From the NCBI GenBank assembly GCA_002279765.1, contig NCCR01000045.1, positions 1 to 53,130 on the forward strand: DNA of 53,130 nt. The letters are read 5' to 3'. The translations under genes and the position numbers were made by a program. The stretch's first letter is position 1. Every line of letters starts with the position of its first letter. The stretch comes from Verrucomicrobia bacterium 12-59-8. GTDB taxonomy: Bacteria > Verrucomicrobiota > Verrucomicrobiae > Verrucomicrobiales > Verrucomicrobiaceae. The notes under the pieces are model-generated. The model worked only from the letters and a program-made list of their open reading frames with translations, did no database searches and was not told the DNA's origin. Of this stretch, positions 1 through 6,929 are shown piece by piece.

Positions 1-345
1 GAACGCTGCCGCTCTGAAGTGGGGGAGCGCCTGTTTTTCAAACACGGCGTCGATTATGATCTTGGCGACTGGGTGGTGATGCCCAATCACGTGCATGTCC
101 TGCTGCAACCACTCGGCGGCATCTCTTTGGATGCGATCATGAAACCCGTCAAAGGTGTCAGTGCAAGAAACATCAACCACCTACTGGAAAGATCGGGTGC
201 CTTGTGGATGGAAGAGTCGTTCAGCCACATTGTCCGCAGTTTGGAGCAGTTGAAAAAGTTCCAGCATTACATCCAGAATAATCCCCTGAAAGCAAAGCTG
301 CCCACGAGCGATTTCAGCTATGAACAACGCTGGCAGATCGCTTGA
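1..345 (+). CDS. REP-associated tyrosine transposase (RAYT, Y1_Tnp), 5'-partial
   Basis: The reading frame is open from the first base of the window, so the N-terminus lies outside; a GTG at 19 is only an internal alternative. The protein carries the HUH-type signature WVVMPNHVHVLL (the His-x-His metal site) followed about 65 residues later by FQHYIQNNP, whose Tyr is the expected single catalytic tyrosine of Y1 transposases. Ending shortly after YIxxNP fits the IS200-like/RAYT family, which are single-copy domesticated enzymes that act on REP palindromes rather than moving their own gene. The context supports RAYT over a mobile IS200: the stop codon at 343-345 is followed at once by five REP-like palindromes in alternating orientation (347-739), and more copies are scattered through the window. 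The assignment to RAYT versus generic Y1_Tnp is an inference from this context. Confidence 0.85.
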   Translation, partial: ERCRSEVGERLFFKHGVDYDLGDWVVMPNHVHVLLQPLGGISLDAIMKPVKGVSARNINHLLERSGALWMEESFSHIVRSLEQLKKFQHYIQNNPLKAKLPTSDFSYEQRWQIA

Positions 346-346
346 A

Positions 347-501
347 GTACGATGGGCACTCCTGCCCGTCGATCAGCGGCACCGAAGGCCTTCAAAGCTC
401 ACGCTGCACCATCACCGGCCTGCCGCCACCATCTGTGCATTCGATCACAATGCTGCCTGCGCGAGCGCTGACCGACAGACAGGAGTGTCTGTCGTACTTC
501 C
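347..501. repeat. REP pair (BIME) 1
   Basis: Two inverted copies of one palindromic unit: + at 347-378 and - at 465-501. Each unit is GTAC, then a hairpin (8-bp arms around a CTCC/GGAG loop), then a GATCAGCG-like tail. The - copy has a perfect core, GACAGACA-GGAG-TGTCTGTC. The spacer between the two is itself conserved in the other pairs, with GCTCACGCTGCACCATCA recognisable at 536-689 and 2068-2250. The first unit starts one base after the transposase stop codon. Confidence 0.85.
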
Positions 502-535
502 ATGCAGCATCTCCGCGCACGGCCGCTGCATGCCA

Positions 536-689
536 GTACGATGGGCACTCCTGCCTGTCGATCAGCGGCACCGAAGACACTCTAGCTCACGCTGCACCAT
601 CATCTCTCCTCCGCAGGGTGGGAAATGTTCGATGACGAGGCTGCCTGCGCGAGCGCTGGCCAACAGACAGGAGTGTCTGTCGTACTTCC
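536..689. repeat. REP pair (BIME) 2
   Basis: The + unit (536-568) and - unit (653-689) repeat the same GTAC-hairpin layout as the pair before it, with a related spacer. The + copy reads GATGGGCA-CTCC-TGCCTGTC, where base changes in one arm are tolerated by G:T pairing or partial compensation. Confidence 0.85.
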
Positions 690-706
690 AGGCAGCATCT
701 CCGGAA

Positions 707-739
707 GTACGATGGGCACTCCTGCCCGTCGATCAGCGG
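707..739 (+). repeat. Solitary REP unit (half BIME)
   Basis: A + unit with GTAC and the hairpin is followed by the start of the usual spacer (CTCACGCTGCACATC), which then breaks off near 775. No inverted partner follows, so this looks like a BIME that lost its second half. It lies past the 3' end of the gamma-glutamylcyclotransferase-like gene. Confidence 0.8.
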
Positions 740-817
740 CACCGAAGGCCTCCAAAGCTCACGCTGCACATCAAACAGCCTGAGGGAGAATACGCCTCCG
801 CCCCTCCAAGGCTTCTT

Positions 818-1168
818 TCACCAGCACGCACCCACGTCGCGTCTGCCCTCGACGCTGAGCAGGTAAATATATCCCTCCACACGCTGCGTGGAAAACTCCC
901 CTTCGAGCTGCACCGGCACCCGCTCGTATTCTCCCCCATCGGTGTCTTCCAGCACATCCAGGTTGGTGAGCCCTGCCTCGTCCACGCTCCAGACTTCGCC
1001 TTGAATGGAGATGCCGTCTGCTGAACGAACCATGCCCGGATAGCCACCCAGATCGACCATGCGATAAAACGGTGCCGTGCGCGCTTCCGCCACGAACTGC
1101 TGCTTCTCGATCCACCCATGGTTTTCACCGCCGCGCTTCAGCGTGCCGTAAACAAACACCAGCGTCAT
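818..1168 (-). CDS. Gamma-glutamylcyclotransferase-like (GGCT/AIG2 fold) protein
   Basis: This 116-residue protein begins MTLVFVYGTLKRGG, the N-terminal strand and glycine loop (VYGTLxxG) typical of the GGCT/AIG2/BtrG fold, and continues with LEDTDGGEYERVPVQL, matching the family's LDxxEGxxYxR segment. Family members release 5-oxoproline from gamma-glutamyl-amine or gamma-glutamyl amino acid substrates; the substrate cannot be read here. The start ATG overlaps the last bases of the upstream lipoate-ligase-like gene by 4 bp (ATGA), so the two are translationally coupled. It is close to the usual length and has no signal peptide, so it is probably cytosolic. Confidence 0.8.
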   Translation of the reverse strand: MTLVFVYGTLKRGGENHGWIEKQQFVAEARTAPFYRMVDLGGYPGMVRSADGISIQGEVWSVDEAGLTNLDVLEDTDGGEYERVPVQLEGEFSTQRVEGYIYLLSVEGRRDVGACW

Positions 1169-1905
1169 GACAGGTGGTCCTCCCGCTCGTTGAGCCAGGA
1201 GCCCAGGCTGTAGCGCTTCTGCGTCAGTTCATTCGCACGTTCGAGCATCGCGGCCGTCATCTTATGCCTTACCAGCACGTTTGTGGCCAGTTGCGCCGCC
1301 CAGCGCGGCCAGAAGTCATCCTGCAGTTGCACCTGCTGCACGCTGCCTTGGTGCAGCAGCCCCAGCTTGCCCCGCCGCTGCCCTGCCCCGGCCACTTTCA
1401 CCTTGCCGCGCACCACATCGTGCATGGCAGGTGCCACAAAGCAGAACGGGTTCTCGATCAAATCCTCAGGCCCCGCCAGCCGACTGCCATCATCCAGCGC
1501 TTTAGCCAGGGAGTCATGGATCACCCGATAGCTGTCCAGCGGATTGGTTTGGGACCAGGGATGGCACGCCGGCACGATCACCGAATACGTGAAATCATTC
1601 TCATGCAGCACCACACCGCCGCCGGTCCAGCGCCGCACCACGGGCCAGTGCGGCAGGGTCCCAGCCAGCTTGGTCAGATTCTGCGCATAGCCGATGGTCA
1701 CCGTGGGCTGATCCCAGCGATACACCCGCAGCACCGGCACCTCGCTCTGCTCCAGCCACGCCTGATCAGCCGCCATGTTCCAGGGGCCGTCATGCGGCGT
1801 CGGGTCGAGGTGCAGGATGAGTTGGTCGAAGAGAGATGTTGCTGAATCCACCCGTACATCATGCCGCAAGTTTCCACCCTTGCAGCCGGGATGTTGCTTT
1901 GACAT
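1165..1905 (-). CDS. Lipoate-protein ligase A family protein (BPL/LplA/LipB fold)
   Basis: The 246-residue protein has the BPL_LplA_LipB domain. VLRVYRWDQPTVTIGYAQ is followed by VVRRWTGGGVVLHENDFTYS, the RRxxGGGxVxH loop that binds lipoyl/octanoyl-AMP, and GKVKVAGAGQRRGKLGLLHQGS holds the conserved lysine (KVAGxxQ). Such proteins attach or transfer lipoyl or octanoyl groups to lysines of 2-oxoacid dehydrogenase E2 domains or GcvH. Lipoate ligase and octanoyltransferase (LipM-like) cannot be told apart from these motifs. The first 40 residues are poorly conserved and the true start could be later. The gene overlaps the next gene by 4 bp. Confidence 0.8.
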   Translation of the reverse strand: MSKQHPGCKGGNLRHDVRVDSATSLFDQLILHLDPTPHDGPWNMAADQAWLEQSEVPVLRVYRWDQPTVTIGYAQNLTKLAGTLPHWPVVRRWTGGGVVLHENDFTYSVIVPACHPWSQTNPLDSYRVIHDSLAKALDDGSRLAGPEDLIENPFCFVAPAMHDVVRGKVKVAGAGQRRGKLGLLHQGSVQQVQLQDDFWPRWAAQLATNVLVRHKMTAAMLERANELTQKRYSLGSWLNEREDHLS

Positions 1906-2067
1906 CCCCCACCTCGTTTCCAGACTTCATCCCCCTGTCCCCTACCCGCCTGCAACGGCGACAAGGTCTTCAAACGCAAAACGCAGGTGCAGGGCGTGCG
2001 CTCCGCGGACACCCCCATCAAGCCGGAGAAGCCGAGGCTGTGATCTGGCGCGAAGCGCTGCCTGGAA

Positions 2068-2250
2068 GTACGATGGGCACTCCTGCCCGTCGATCAGCGC
2101 TTACGCAAACATGCAACGCTCACGCTGCACCATCACCGGCCTGCCGCCGCATCTGTGCGTTCGATCACAGTGCTGCCCACGTGAACGCTGACCGACAGAC
2201 AGGAGAGCCGAGGCTTGGCGAGACAGACGAAGTCAATCTGTCGTACTTCC
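2068..2250. repeat. REP pair (BIME) 4, with a variant second unit
   Basis: The + unit (2068-2099) and spacer match the pairs at 347-739. The - unit (about 2185-2250) starts normally (GACCGACAGACAGGAG) but then has about 30 extra bases (AGCCGAGGCTTGGCGAGACA and following) before it resumes as TGTCGTACTTCC. The right arm of the hairpin is therefore displaced. Confidence 0.75.
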
Positions 2251-2654
2251 ATGCAGCGTCTCCGCCTACGTACTGGTGTGGCCAATCTGCCAATGGGTCA
2301 TGTCATCCCTTTGGAGAAAAAAGAAACCACCCGTGCGATGCCTGCCACGAGCGTGATATAAACCACCGCATCGAATGGCTGATGAACATACCCAAGGCCG
2401 TCCGTAGCCCCAAGCATGCCAAACCCGAGATCAGGTTTGATCCTCACGACAGCCGCCCACCACACCCGCGCCCCCCCTTTTTACTCCCCCTTTTAAAAAC
2501 CACCTCCAAAACCTCCGAAACCTTCAAAACCCCGGTTTCGTTGGCTCATGAAAAGAGGAGGAGCTGTTTGGGAAGCGTGAACCTGAAACCGCAGCCGCAG
2601 TTTCCCGGATGGCCGGTGCACCAGATCATGGCAGGCCGTGGCAACGGCCACGCA
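2251..2654. other. Intergenic stretch without a recognisable gene
   Basis: No reading frame here has family-like character on either strand. A purine/pyrimidine-biased run near 2460-2560 (many CC, AAAACC and CCGAAACC steps) loosely resembles the ACCGACGAA arrays at 38.2 and 39.5 kb but is too degraded to call a copy. The stretch 1906-2067, between the lipoate-ligase-like gene start and the REP pair, is likewise empty apart from possible promoter sequence. Confidence 0.5.
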
Positions 2655-2790
2655 CCCCAGCCCCTCCGCCCTTCCACCTTCTCCAGACTCGACATCCGGC
2701 CTGAGCCACTCACTTTCTGGCATGCCGATCCCCGAAATGACACCCGAAGCCCAGGTAGCCTATGACGTGGCGCTGAGGAGGATTCAGAGA
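2655..2790 (+). repeat. Direct repeat, left copy (head of the LRR-TIR gene)
   Basis: Bases 2655-2701 are identical to 3392-3438 (47 bp). The similarity continues with scattered changes to about 2790, matching 3392-3527. The repeat covers the leader and first roughly 20 codons of the LRR-Roc-COR-TIR gene. The toxin-antitoxin pair lies between the copies. Confidence 0.85.
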
Positions 2791-2793
2791 TGA
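2722..2793 (+). pseudogene. Truncated head of an LRR-Roc-COR-TIR paralogue
   Basis: A 23-codon frame, MPIPEMTPEAQVAYDVALRR followed by IQR and a stop, lines up with the first residues of the downstream LRR-TIR protein (MPTPKMTAEAQKAYDEALER). The leader upstream is also duplicated. Nothing resembling the LRR, GTPase or TIR parts follows, so this is the 5' remnant of a duplicated gene or a by-product of the direct repeat. It could still be translated as a short peptide. Confidence 0.7.
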
Positions 2794-2863
2794 AGGCATC
2801 CTGGCCGGAGTGCCAAACCAAAACCTGCTGGAAGAGCACTGCTGGGCGTGTATCCTGCGCTCC

Positions 2864-3076
2864 ATGAAACTGGAAGAACTCAGTGCGGAAGCGGCGAAAC
2901 TTTCCGAGGATGACCGGGCTTCTCTGGCGGCGCGGCTGCTCCATGGTCTGGAAAAACCGCATCACGGCGTCTCGGATGCGGAGGTGATGGACCGGGTGCG
3001 GGAGGCTGAGAGTGATGACGGAGTGATGATCACTTTTGACCAGCTCGTTTCAGGGCTCCGCTTCCGTGCGCGTTAA
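2864..3076 (+). CDS. Addiction-module antitoxin (Phd/RelB-like, TIGR02574-type)
   Basis: The 70-residue protein MKLEELSAEAAKLSEDDRAS..LAARLLHGLE has the layout of the short putative addiction-module component family: an acidic helix with LSxxDRxxLAxxLL, then a tail (WxxExxRRxxExxxG in the family) here seen as AEVMDRVREAESDDG. These proteins bind and neutralise a cognate RelE/ParE toxin. An in-frame ATG 54 bp upstream (2810) adds a non-conserved segment and was not chosen. The stop overlaps the toxin gene, the normal arrangement of type II modules. Confidence 0.75.
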   Translation: MKLEELSAEAAKLSEDDRASLAARLLHGLEKPHHGVSDAEVMDRVREAESDDGVMITFDQLVSGLRFRAR

Positions 3077-3356
3077 GTTTCACCGGCAGGTCCAGGCGGA
3101 TCTCGATGCCATTTTGGACAAATACGACGAGGTGTCGCCTCAGCTCGCCGCAGAGTTTTTCGACGAGTTTCAATCGGGACTGCTGAAGGTGGCGGAAAAT
3201 CCGCGCTTTTTCCACTTCGACGCCTGCGGCCTGCGCCGCTGCAACTTTGACCGCTTTCCCTACCACTTCCTCTACGACATCCGGAGTGACTACGCCCGCG
3301 TGTGGGTCATCCGCCACAACCGTCGCGATCCAGCCTGGGGCTTGAAGCGCTTTTGA
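3066..3356 (+). CDS. RelE/ParE-superfamily toxin
   Basis: From the GTG at 3066 the product is a 96-residue basic protein with a beta strand (VRVKFHRQVQADLD), two helices (AILDKYDEVSPQLAAEFFDEF), then FPYHFLYDIRSDYARVWVIRHNRRDP. That last part is the RFPYxxxYxxxxxxVxVxxxxHxxRxP signature of ParE/RelE toxins. An upstream ATG at 3036 is in frame but would deepen the overlap with the antitoxin and add a non-conserved N-terminus. Whether it acts on ribosome-bound mRNA (RelE) or gyrase (ParE) cannot be told from sequence. It is co-transcribed with the antitoxin (11-bp overlap). Confidence 0.8.
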   Translation: MRVKFHRQVQADLDAILDKYDEVSPQLAAEFFDEFQSGLLKVAENPRFFHFDACGLRRCNFDRFPYHFLYDIRSDYARVWVIRHNRRDPAWGLKRF

Positions 3357-3391
3357 TTTGCGGGCCGTTTCTGGGATCGAGGGCATCAACG

Positions 3392-3527
3392 CCCCAGCCC
3401 CTCCGCCCTTCCACCTTCTCCAGACTCGACATCCGGCCCGAGCTATTCACCTTCCGGCATGCCGACACCGAAGATGACAGCCGAAGCCCAGAAAGCCTAT
3501 GATGAGGCGTTGGAACGGATTGGGGAA
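3392..3527 (+). repeat. Direct repeat, right copy (head of the LRR-TIR gene)
   Basis: Right-hand partner of 2655-2790, beginning 35 bp after the toxin stop and running into codon 23 of the LRR-TIR gene. Recombination between the copies would remove the toxin-antitoxin pair cleanly. Confidence 0.85.
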
Positions 3528-6449
3528 TGTGAGCGGATGGGAAAGGCAGGAGTCGGGGTTGATCTGAGCAATCTCGGCCTCACGACGCTGCCCCCAGAAA
3601 TCGGTCGGCTCACCGCGCTCACACATCTTTACCTCGACAACAACCAGCTCAGCACGCTGCCGTCGGAGATCGGCCAACTTACCACACTCACGTGGCTTGA
3701 CCTCGAAAACAACCAGCTCAGCACGCTGCCGCCGGAGATCGGTCAGCTCGCGGCTCTCTCAGTGCTAAACCTTTCTAGCAATCAGCTCAGTATACTATCG
3801 CTGGCGATAGGCCAGCTCACCTCGCTCACGGTGTTAAAACTCTCTTATAATCACCTCAGAACGCTGCCTTCGGAGATTGGTATGCTTACAGCCCTCACAG
3901 AGTTGTTCCTGGGTAACAATAAACTCCGCACGCTGCCGCCGGAGATCGGTCAGCTTTCAACTCTCACGGGCCTCTACCCCTTCAGCAATCGGCTCGTTAC
4001 GCTACCTTCGGAGATTGGCCAGTTGACCGCGCTCAAAGAGCTAAACCTCTCCAGCAACCAACTCAGCACGCTGCCGCCGGAGATTGGCCAGCTCACAGCC
4101 CTCTCGATACTGGACCTCTCCAACAACCAACTCAGCACGCTGACACCGGAGATCTACCAACTCACATCGCTTGAGCGTCTGTTTCTTCACAGCAATTCCG
4201 GCCTAGGACTACCGAGCGAAGTGTTGGGCGGTGCGTGGGGAGACGATCTCAACCCGGATTACTACTTCTCCCAGCGTTCAACCAACGCCCGCCCCCTCAA
4301 TGAGGTCAAAATGATGCTGGTCGGACGAGGTGGGGCGGGCAAGACGAGTTTGGTGGAGCGGTTGATGCGCGACACCTTTGACAAGTGGCAGGAGTCCACG
4401 ACGGGCATCGCGCTGCAGGACTGGCGGCTGCCCTGCCCAGGAGGCGATGCGGTGACGGTCCATGTATGGGACTTTGCCGGGCAGGTGATCGCGCATGCGA
4501 CGCATCAGTTCTTCCTCAGTGCTCGCAGCGTGTATGTGCTGGTGCTCACGGCGCGGGAGGACAGCCAGCGGGAGGATGCGGAGTACTGGCTGCGGCTGAT
4601 CCGTGCCTTTGGCAGCGAGGACGGCACCACCTCCAAGGTGCTCGTCGCACTGAACAAATGGGCCACGGCCCCGGTGCGGCTGGACCGTGAAGCGCTGCGG
4701 GAGAAGTATCCCTTTATCGTCGATTTCATGGAGACGGACTGCGAGACCGGTCAGGGCATCGCGGAGCTTAAGGCGAAGCTGGCGGAGATCATCGGCAGCG
4801 ATGCCGGCGTGCGTGAAAAGACCGGCGCAGACTATTTCCAGGTGAAAGAGGCGCTGCAGAGGCGCTGGAAGGACGAGCATACGAACTACCTAAATTATTC
4901 CGTGTTTGAAGAGGTCTGCACCTCCGTGGGCGTGGCTGACAAAGACCGGCAACGGATTATAGCGCGCAATCTGCACCGTCTCGGACTGGCGCTGAACTAC
5001 GGCGATGATGATCGCCTGCGTGACACCACAGTGCTGAATCCGCACTGGGTCGCAGATGGCATCTATCTCCTGCTGCGCCAGACACCGAATGAACGCGCGG
5101 AACTGTCTCTTGAGGCGGCATGTCGCAGACTGCCAAAGGATGATCCACGCCAGGTGATGTTTCTCATCCGGCTGATGCAGAAGTACGACCTGGCCTTTCC
5201 GCTGAAGGAGGACGAGCAGCTCTGGCTGGTGCCGCAGGCGCTGGCAGATTCCCAACCGGTGCTAGGTGCTGAATGGCAGGGAGAGGCTACCCGCCTGCGC
5301 TGGACCTACGCCGCGCTGCCAGAGGGACTGGTGCCACGCTTCATCACCCGCACGCACACGCTGAGCGAAGGTCTGCCACGCTGGCTGAACGGCACGCTTC
5401 TAGAGCTGGGCCTTGCGCGAGCAGTGGTACGGGCAGATGTGACTGATCGCCGCATCACCGCCATGATTCTTGGTCCGGTGGAGGACCGTCAGCGCCTCGC
5501 GGGTACGATCCAAATGGAGATGCGCTCTTTGAACGCGGAGATTCGCGGCCTGGATCCTCTAGAAGAACTACAGATGCAGAAGGCTCCAGAAGTGTGGTTG
5601 CCTGTCACGGGCTTGGAGAAGGCGGAGAAGATGAAGGAGCCTGAGATGTCCATGCTCACCCCTAAGGGCGCTTTGAAAATCAATGCCACCACAGAGAACA
5701 ACCGCCTGACGGCCCAGGATGCGCGCACTGATGTGTGGAAGCCGCGCGTCTTTATCAGCTACTCCCACAAGGACGACGCGGCGAAGGACCAGCTCGTACT
5801 ACAGCTCAAGGTGCTACAAACCGCTGGGCTGGTGGAGTACTGGCTGGACCGTGACCTCACCGCCGGGGAGGAGTGGAACCGTGGCATCACAGAGCAACTG
5901 GAGGAAATGGACGTCTTTTTGCTTCTAGTGAGTACGCACTCCCTGACTTCCGACTACATCAACAGTGTGGAAATCACGCGAGCATTGGAGCGACGTTCGC
6001 AGGGAACAGCGGAAGTTGTGCCCGTGATCCTGCAGCGCTGCCAGTGGAAAGCCTGCGGCCGCCTTAATCACCTCATCGCATTACCCAAGGATGGCAAGCC
6101 TATCAAGGACCACCGCCCACATCATCTGGGCTGGCACGACGTGTCATCATCTGGGCTGGCACGACGTGTCCGAAGGACTGCTGCGCGTGCTGAAACGCCT
6201 GAAAGATCAGCATGCCGGCGAGCACCGCTCCAGCGAAAGGGATCGGGGGATCAGGTGAGCTGCCAGCGCAGCAAGTCCTCGCGAAACAGGGCGAAGCTGC
6301 GGGACTGCTCAGCCAGCTTTGCTGCGTCGAGCTTGTCGGCCACTTCGATGAGAAACTCATACCAGTCCTCGCAGCCGTGTTCCTTCATGGCGGCATGGGC
6401 CAGATCCTTCAACTGCGGCGGCGGTGCAGATCCGTGGTTGGTTTGGTAA
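3459..6449 (+). CDS. LRR-Roc-COR-TIR protein (ROCO GTPase with TIR), C-terminus frameshifted
   Basis: The protein opens with a short helical segment, then about nine 23-residue leucine-rich repeats (LxxLPxEIGQLTxLTxLxLxxNQ, residues about 38-255). A Roc GTPase follows: P-loop GRGGAGKTS at 289-297, TTGIALQDW, VHVWDFAGQ (G3) and VALNKWA (G4-like). A COR-like linker leads to a TIR domain from about residue 762 (PRVFISYSHKDD, WLDRDLTAGEEW), with the putative catalytic Glu in YINSVEITRAL. This is the architecture of bacterial ROCO/NLR-like immune receptors, where TIR domains often consume NAD. In-frame homology ends at PKDGKPIKDHRPHHLGWHDV; a 25-bp duplication (6120-6169) then shifts the frame. 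Without it the protein would end WHDVSEGLLRVLKRL... at a TGA at 6256-6258, 8 bp into the convergent neighbour; as it stands the frame runs on to 6449. Whether the shifted form is functional is unknown. Confidence 0.9.
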   Translation: MPTPKMTAEAQKAYDEALERIGECERMGKAGVGVDLSNLGLTTLPPEIGRLTALTHLYLDNNQLSTLPSEIGQLTTLTWLDLENNQLSTLPPEIGQLAALSVLNLSSNQLSILSLAIGQLTSLTVLKLSYNHLRTLPSEIGMLTALTELFLGNNKLRTLPPEIGQLSTLTGLYPFSNRLVTLPSEIGQLTALKELNLSSNQLSTLPPEIGQLTALSILDLSNNQLSTLTPEIYQLTSLERLFLHSNSGLGLPSEVLGGAWGDDLNPDYYFSQRSTNARPLNEVKMMLVGRGGAGKTSLVERLMRDTFDKWQESTTGIALQDWRLPCPGGDAVTVHVWDFAGQVIAHATHQFFLSARSVYVLVLTAREDSQREDAEYWLRLIRAFGSEDGTTSKVLVALNKWATAPVRLDREALREKYPFIVDFMETDCETGQGIAELKAKLAEIIGSDAGVREKTGADYFQVKEALQRRWKDEHTNYLNYSVFEEVCTSVGVADKDRQRIIARNLHRLGLALNYGDDDRLRDTTVLNPHWVADGIYLLLRQTPNERAELSLEAACRRLPKDDPRQVMFLIRLMQKYDLAFPLKEDEQLWLVPQALADSQPVLGAEWQGEATRLRWTYAALPEGLVPRFITRTHTLSEGLPRWLNGTLLELGLARAVVRADVTDRRITAMILGPVEDRQRLAGTIQMEMRSLNAEIRGLDPLEELQMQKAPEVWLPVTGLEKAEKMKEPEMSMLTPKGALKINATTENNRLTAQDARTDVWKPRVFISYSHKDDAAKDQLVLQLKVLQTAGLVEYWLDRDLTAGEEWNRGITEQLEEMDVFLLLVSTHSLTSDYINSVEITRALERRSQGTAEVVPVILQRCQWKACGRLNHLIALPKDGKPIKDHRPHHLGWHDVSSSGLARRVRRTAARAETPERSACRRAPLQRKGSGDQVSCQRSKSSRNRAKLRDCSASFAASSLSATSMRNSYQSSQPCSFMAAWARSFNCGGGADPWLVW
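6120..6169 (+). repeat. Perfect 25-bp tandem duplication in the TIR coding region
   Basis: The 25-bp unit at 6120-6144 (starting CATCATCTGGGCTGGCACGA) is repeated exactly at 6145-6169. As 25 is not a multiple of three, it shifts the frame. Removing one copy restores a conventional TIR C-terminus and stop. Confidence 0.95.
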
Positions 6450-6916
6450 TAAGAAATGGCAAGCGCCGCATCCTGCTCTGAAAAGGCGGGAAGCTTCAGC
6501 AAAGCATCAGGTGACAATGCCTGGAGCACCCAGCTCTCAATCATTTCCACCGGCACTGCAATGGCCCCGGTGCTGGTTACGCTGTGACTGGAGGCTTCCG
6601 CCAGCAATTCTGCATGCCGGTTGGTTTTTCGCTGATCGGCATTCGAGAGAACACCAAGCGGGCGTGCATTGTCGGGATGCTGTGGCGCGCGATCATTGTC
6701 CAGTGCTGCAATCCAGAAAATGCCGGGGCCACCGCCATGGGAATTGCGCACATCGGCCAGCATGTAGCGCAGCATGCGGCGTGCCTGGGCAAAACCTGTG
6801 CCTCGGCGGCTCACACGGATCATGTCGTCAAATCTCGTGCCGCAGATGCGCTCGGCGCAGGTGATGTAAAAGAGGGCATCTCCCTCGCTCTCAGCCACGA
6901 TGTAGATGAAGGGCAT
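6251..6916 (-). CDS. TOPRIM-like small protein (DUF4276-like), partner of the AAA ATPase
   Basis: I do not recognise a named family with certainty. The 221-residue protein starts MPFIYIVAESEGDALFY and later has IAALDNDRAPQ: an early acidic Glu after a hydrophobic strand plus a later DxD, the pattern of TOPRIM nuclease folds and DUF4276-like proteins. The C-terminal part is helical (SEQDAALAISYYQ, DWYEFLIEVADKLDAAKLAEQ) with no further motif. It begins 13 bp after the stop of the ATPase gene and is surely in the same operon; ATPase plus TOPRIM or nuclease pairs are common in antiphage systems. The start at 6916 is used because the frame upstream of it overlaps the ATPase. Its 3' end meets the LRR-TIR gene head-on. 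Confidence 0.6.
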   Translation of the reverse strand: MPFIYIVAESEGDALFYITCAERICGTRFDDMIRVSRRGTGFAQARRMLRYMLADVRNSHGGGPGIFWIAALDNDRAPQHPDNARPLGVLSNADQRKTNRHAELLAEASSHSVTSTGAIAVPVEMIESWVLQALSPDALLKLPAFSEQDAALAISYYQTNHGSAPPPQLKDLAHAAMKEHGCEDWYEFLIEVADKLDAAKLAEQSRSFALFREDLLRWQLT

Positions 6917-6929
6917 GGCGCGAGGTGAT

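Noticed and set aside
320..1024. Long + frame over the REP cluster
   Set aside because: Its length comes from repeated palindromes (VRWALLPVDQRHRR repeated), not from a protein family, and it runs antisense into the GGCT-like gene.
3066..3356. A firm split between RelE and ParE for the toxin
   Set aside because: The visible signature is shared by both branches, so only the superfamily is named.
6258..6449. Genuine C-terminal extension of the LRR-TIR protein
   Set aside because: The added residues are Arg/Ser-rich, antisense to the TOPRIM-like gene, and arise only from the 25-bp duplication.
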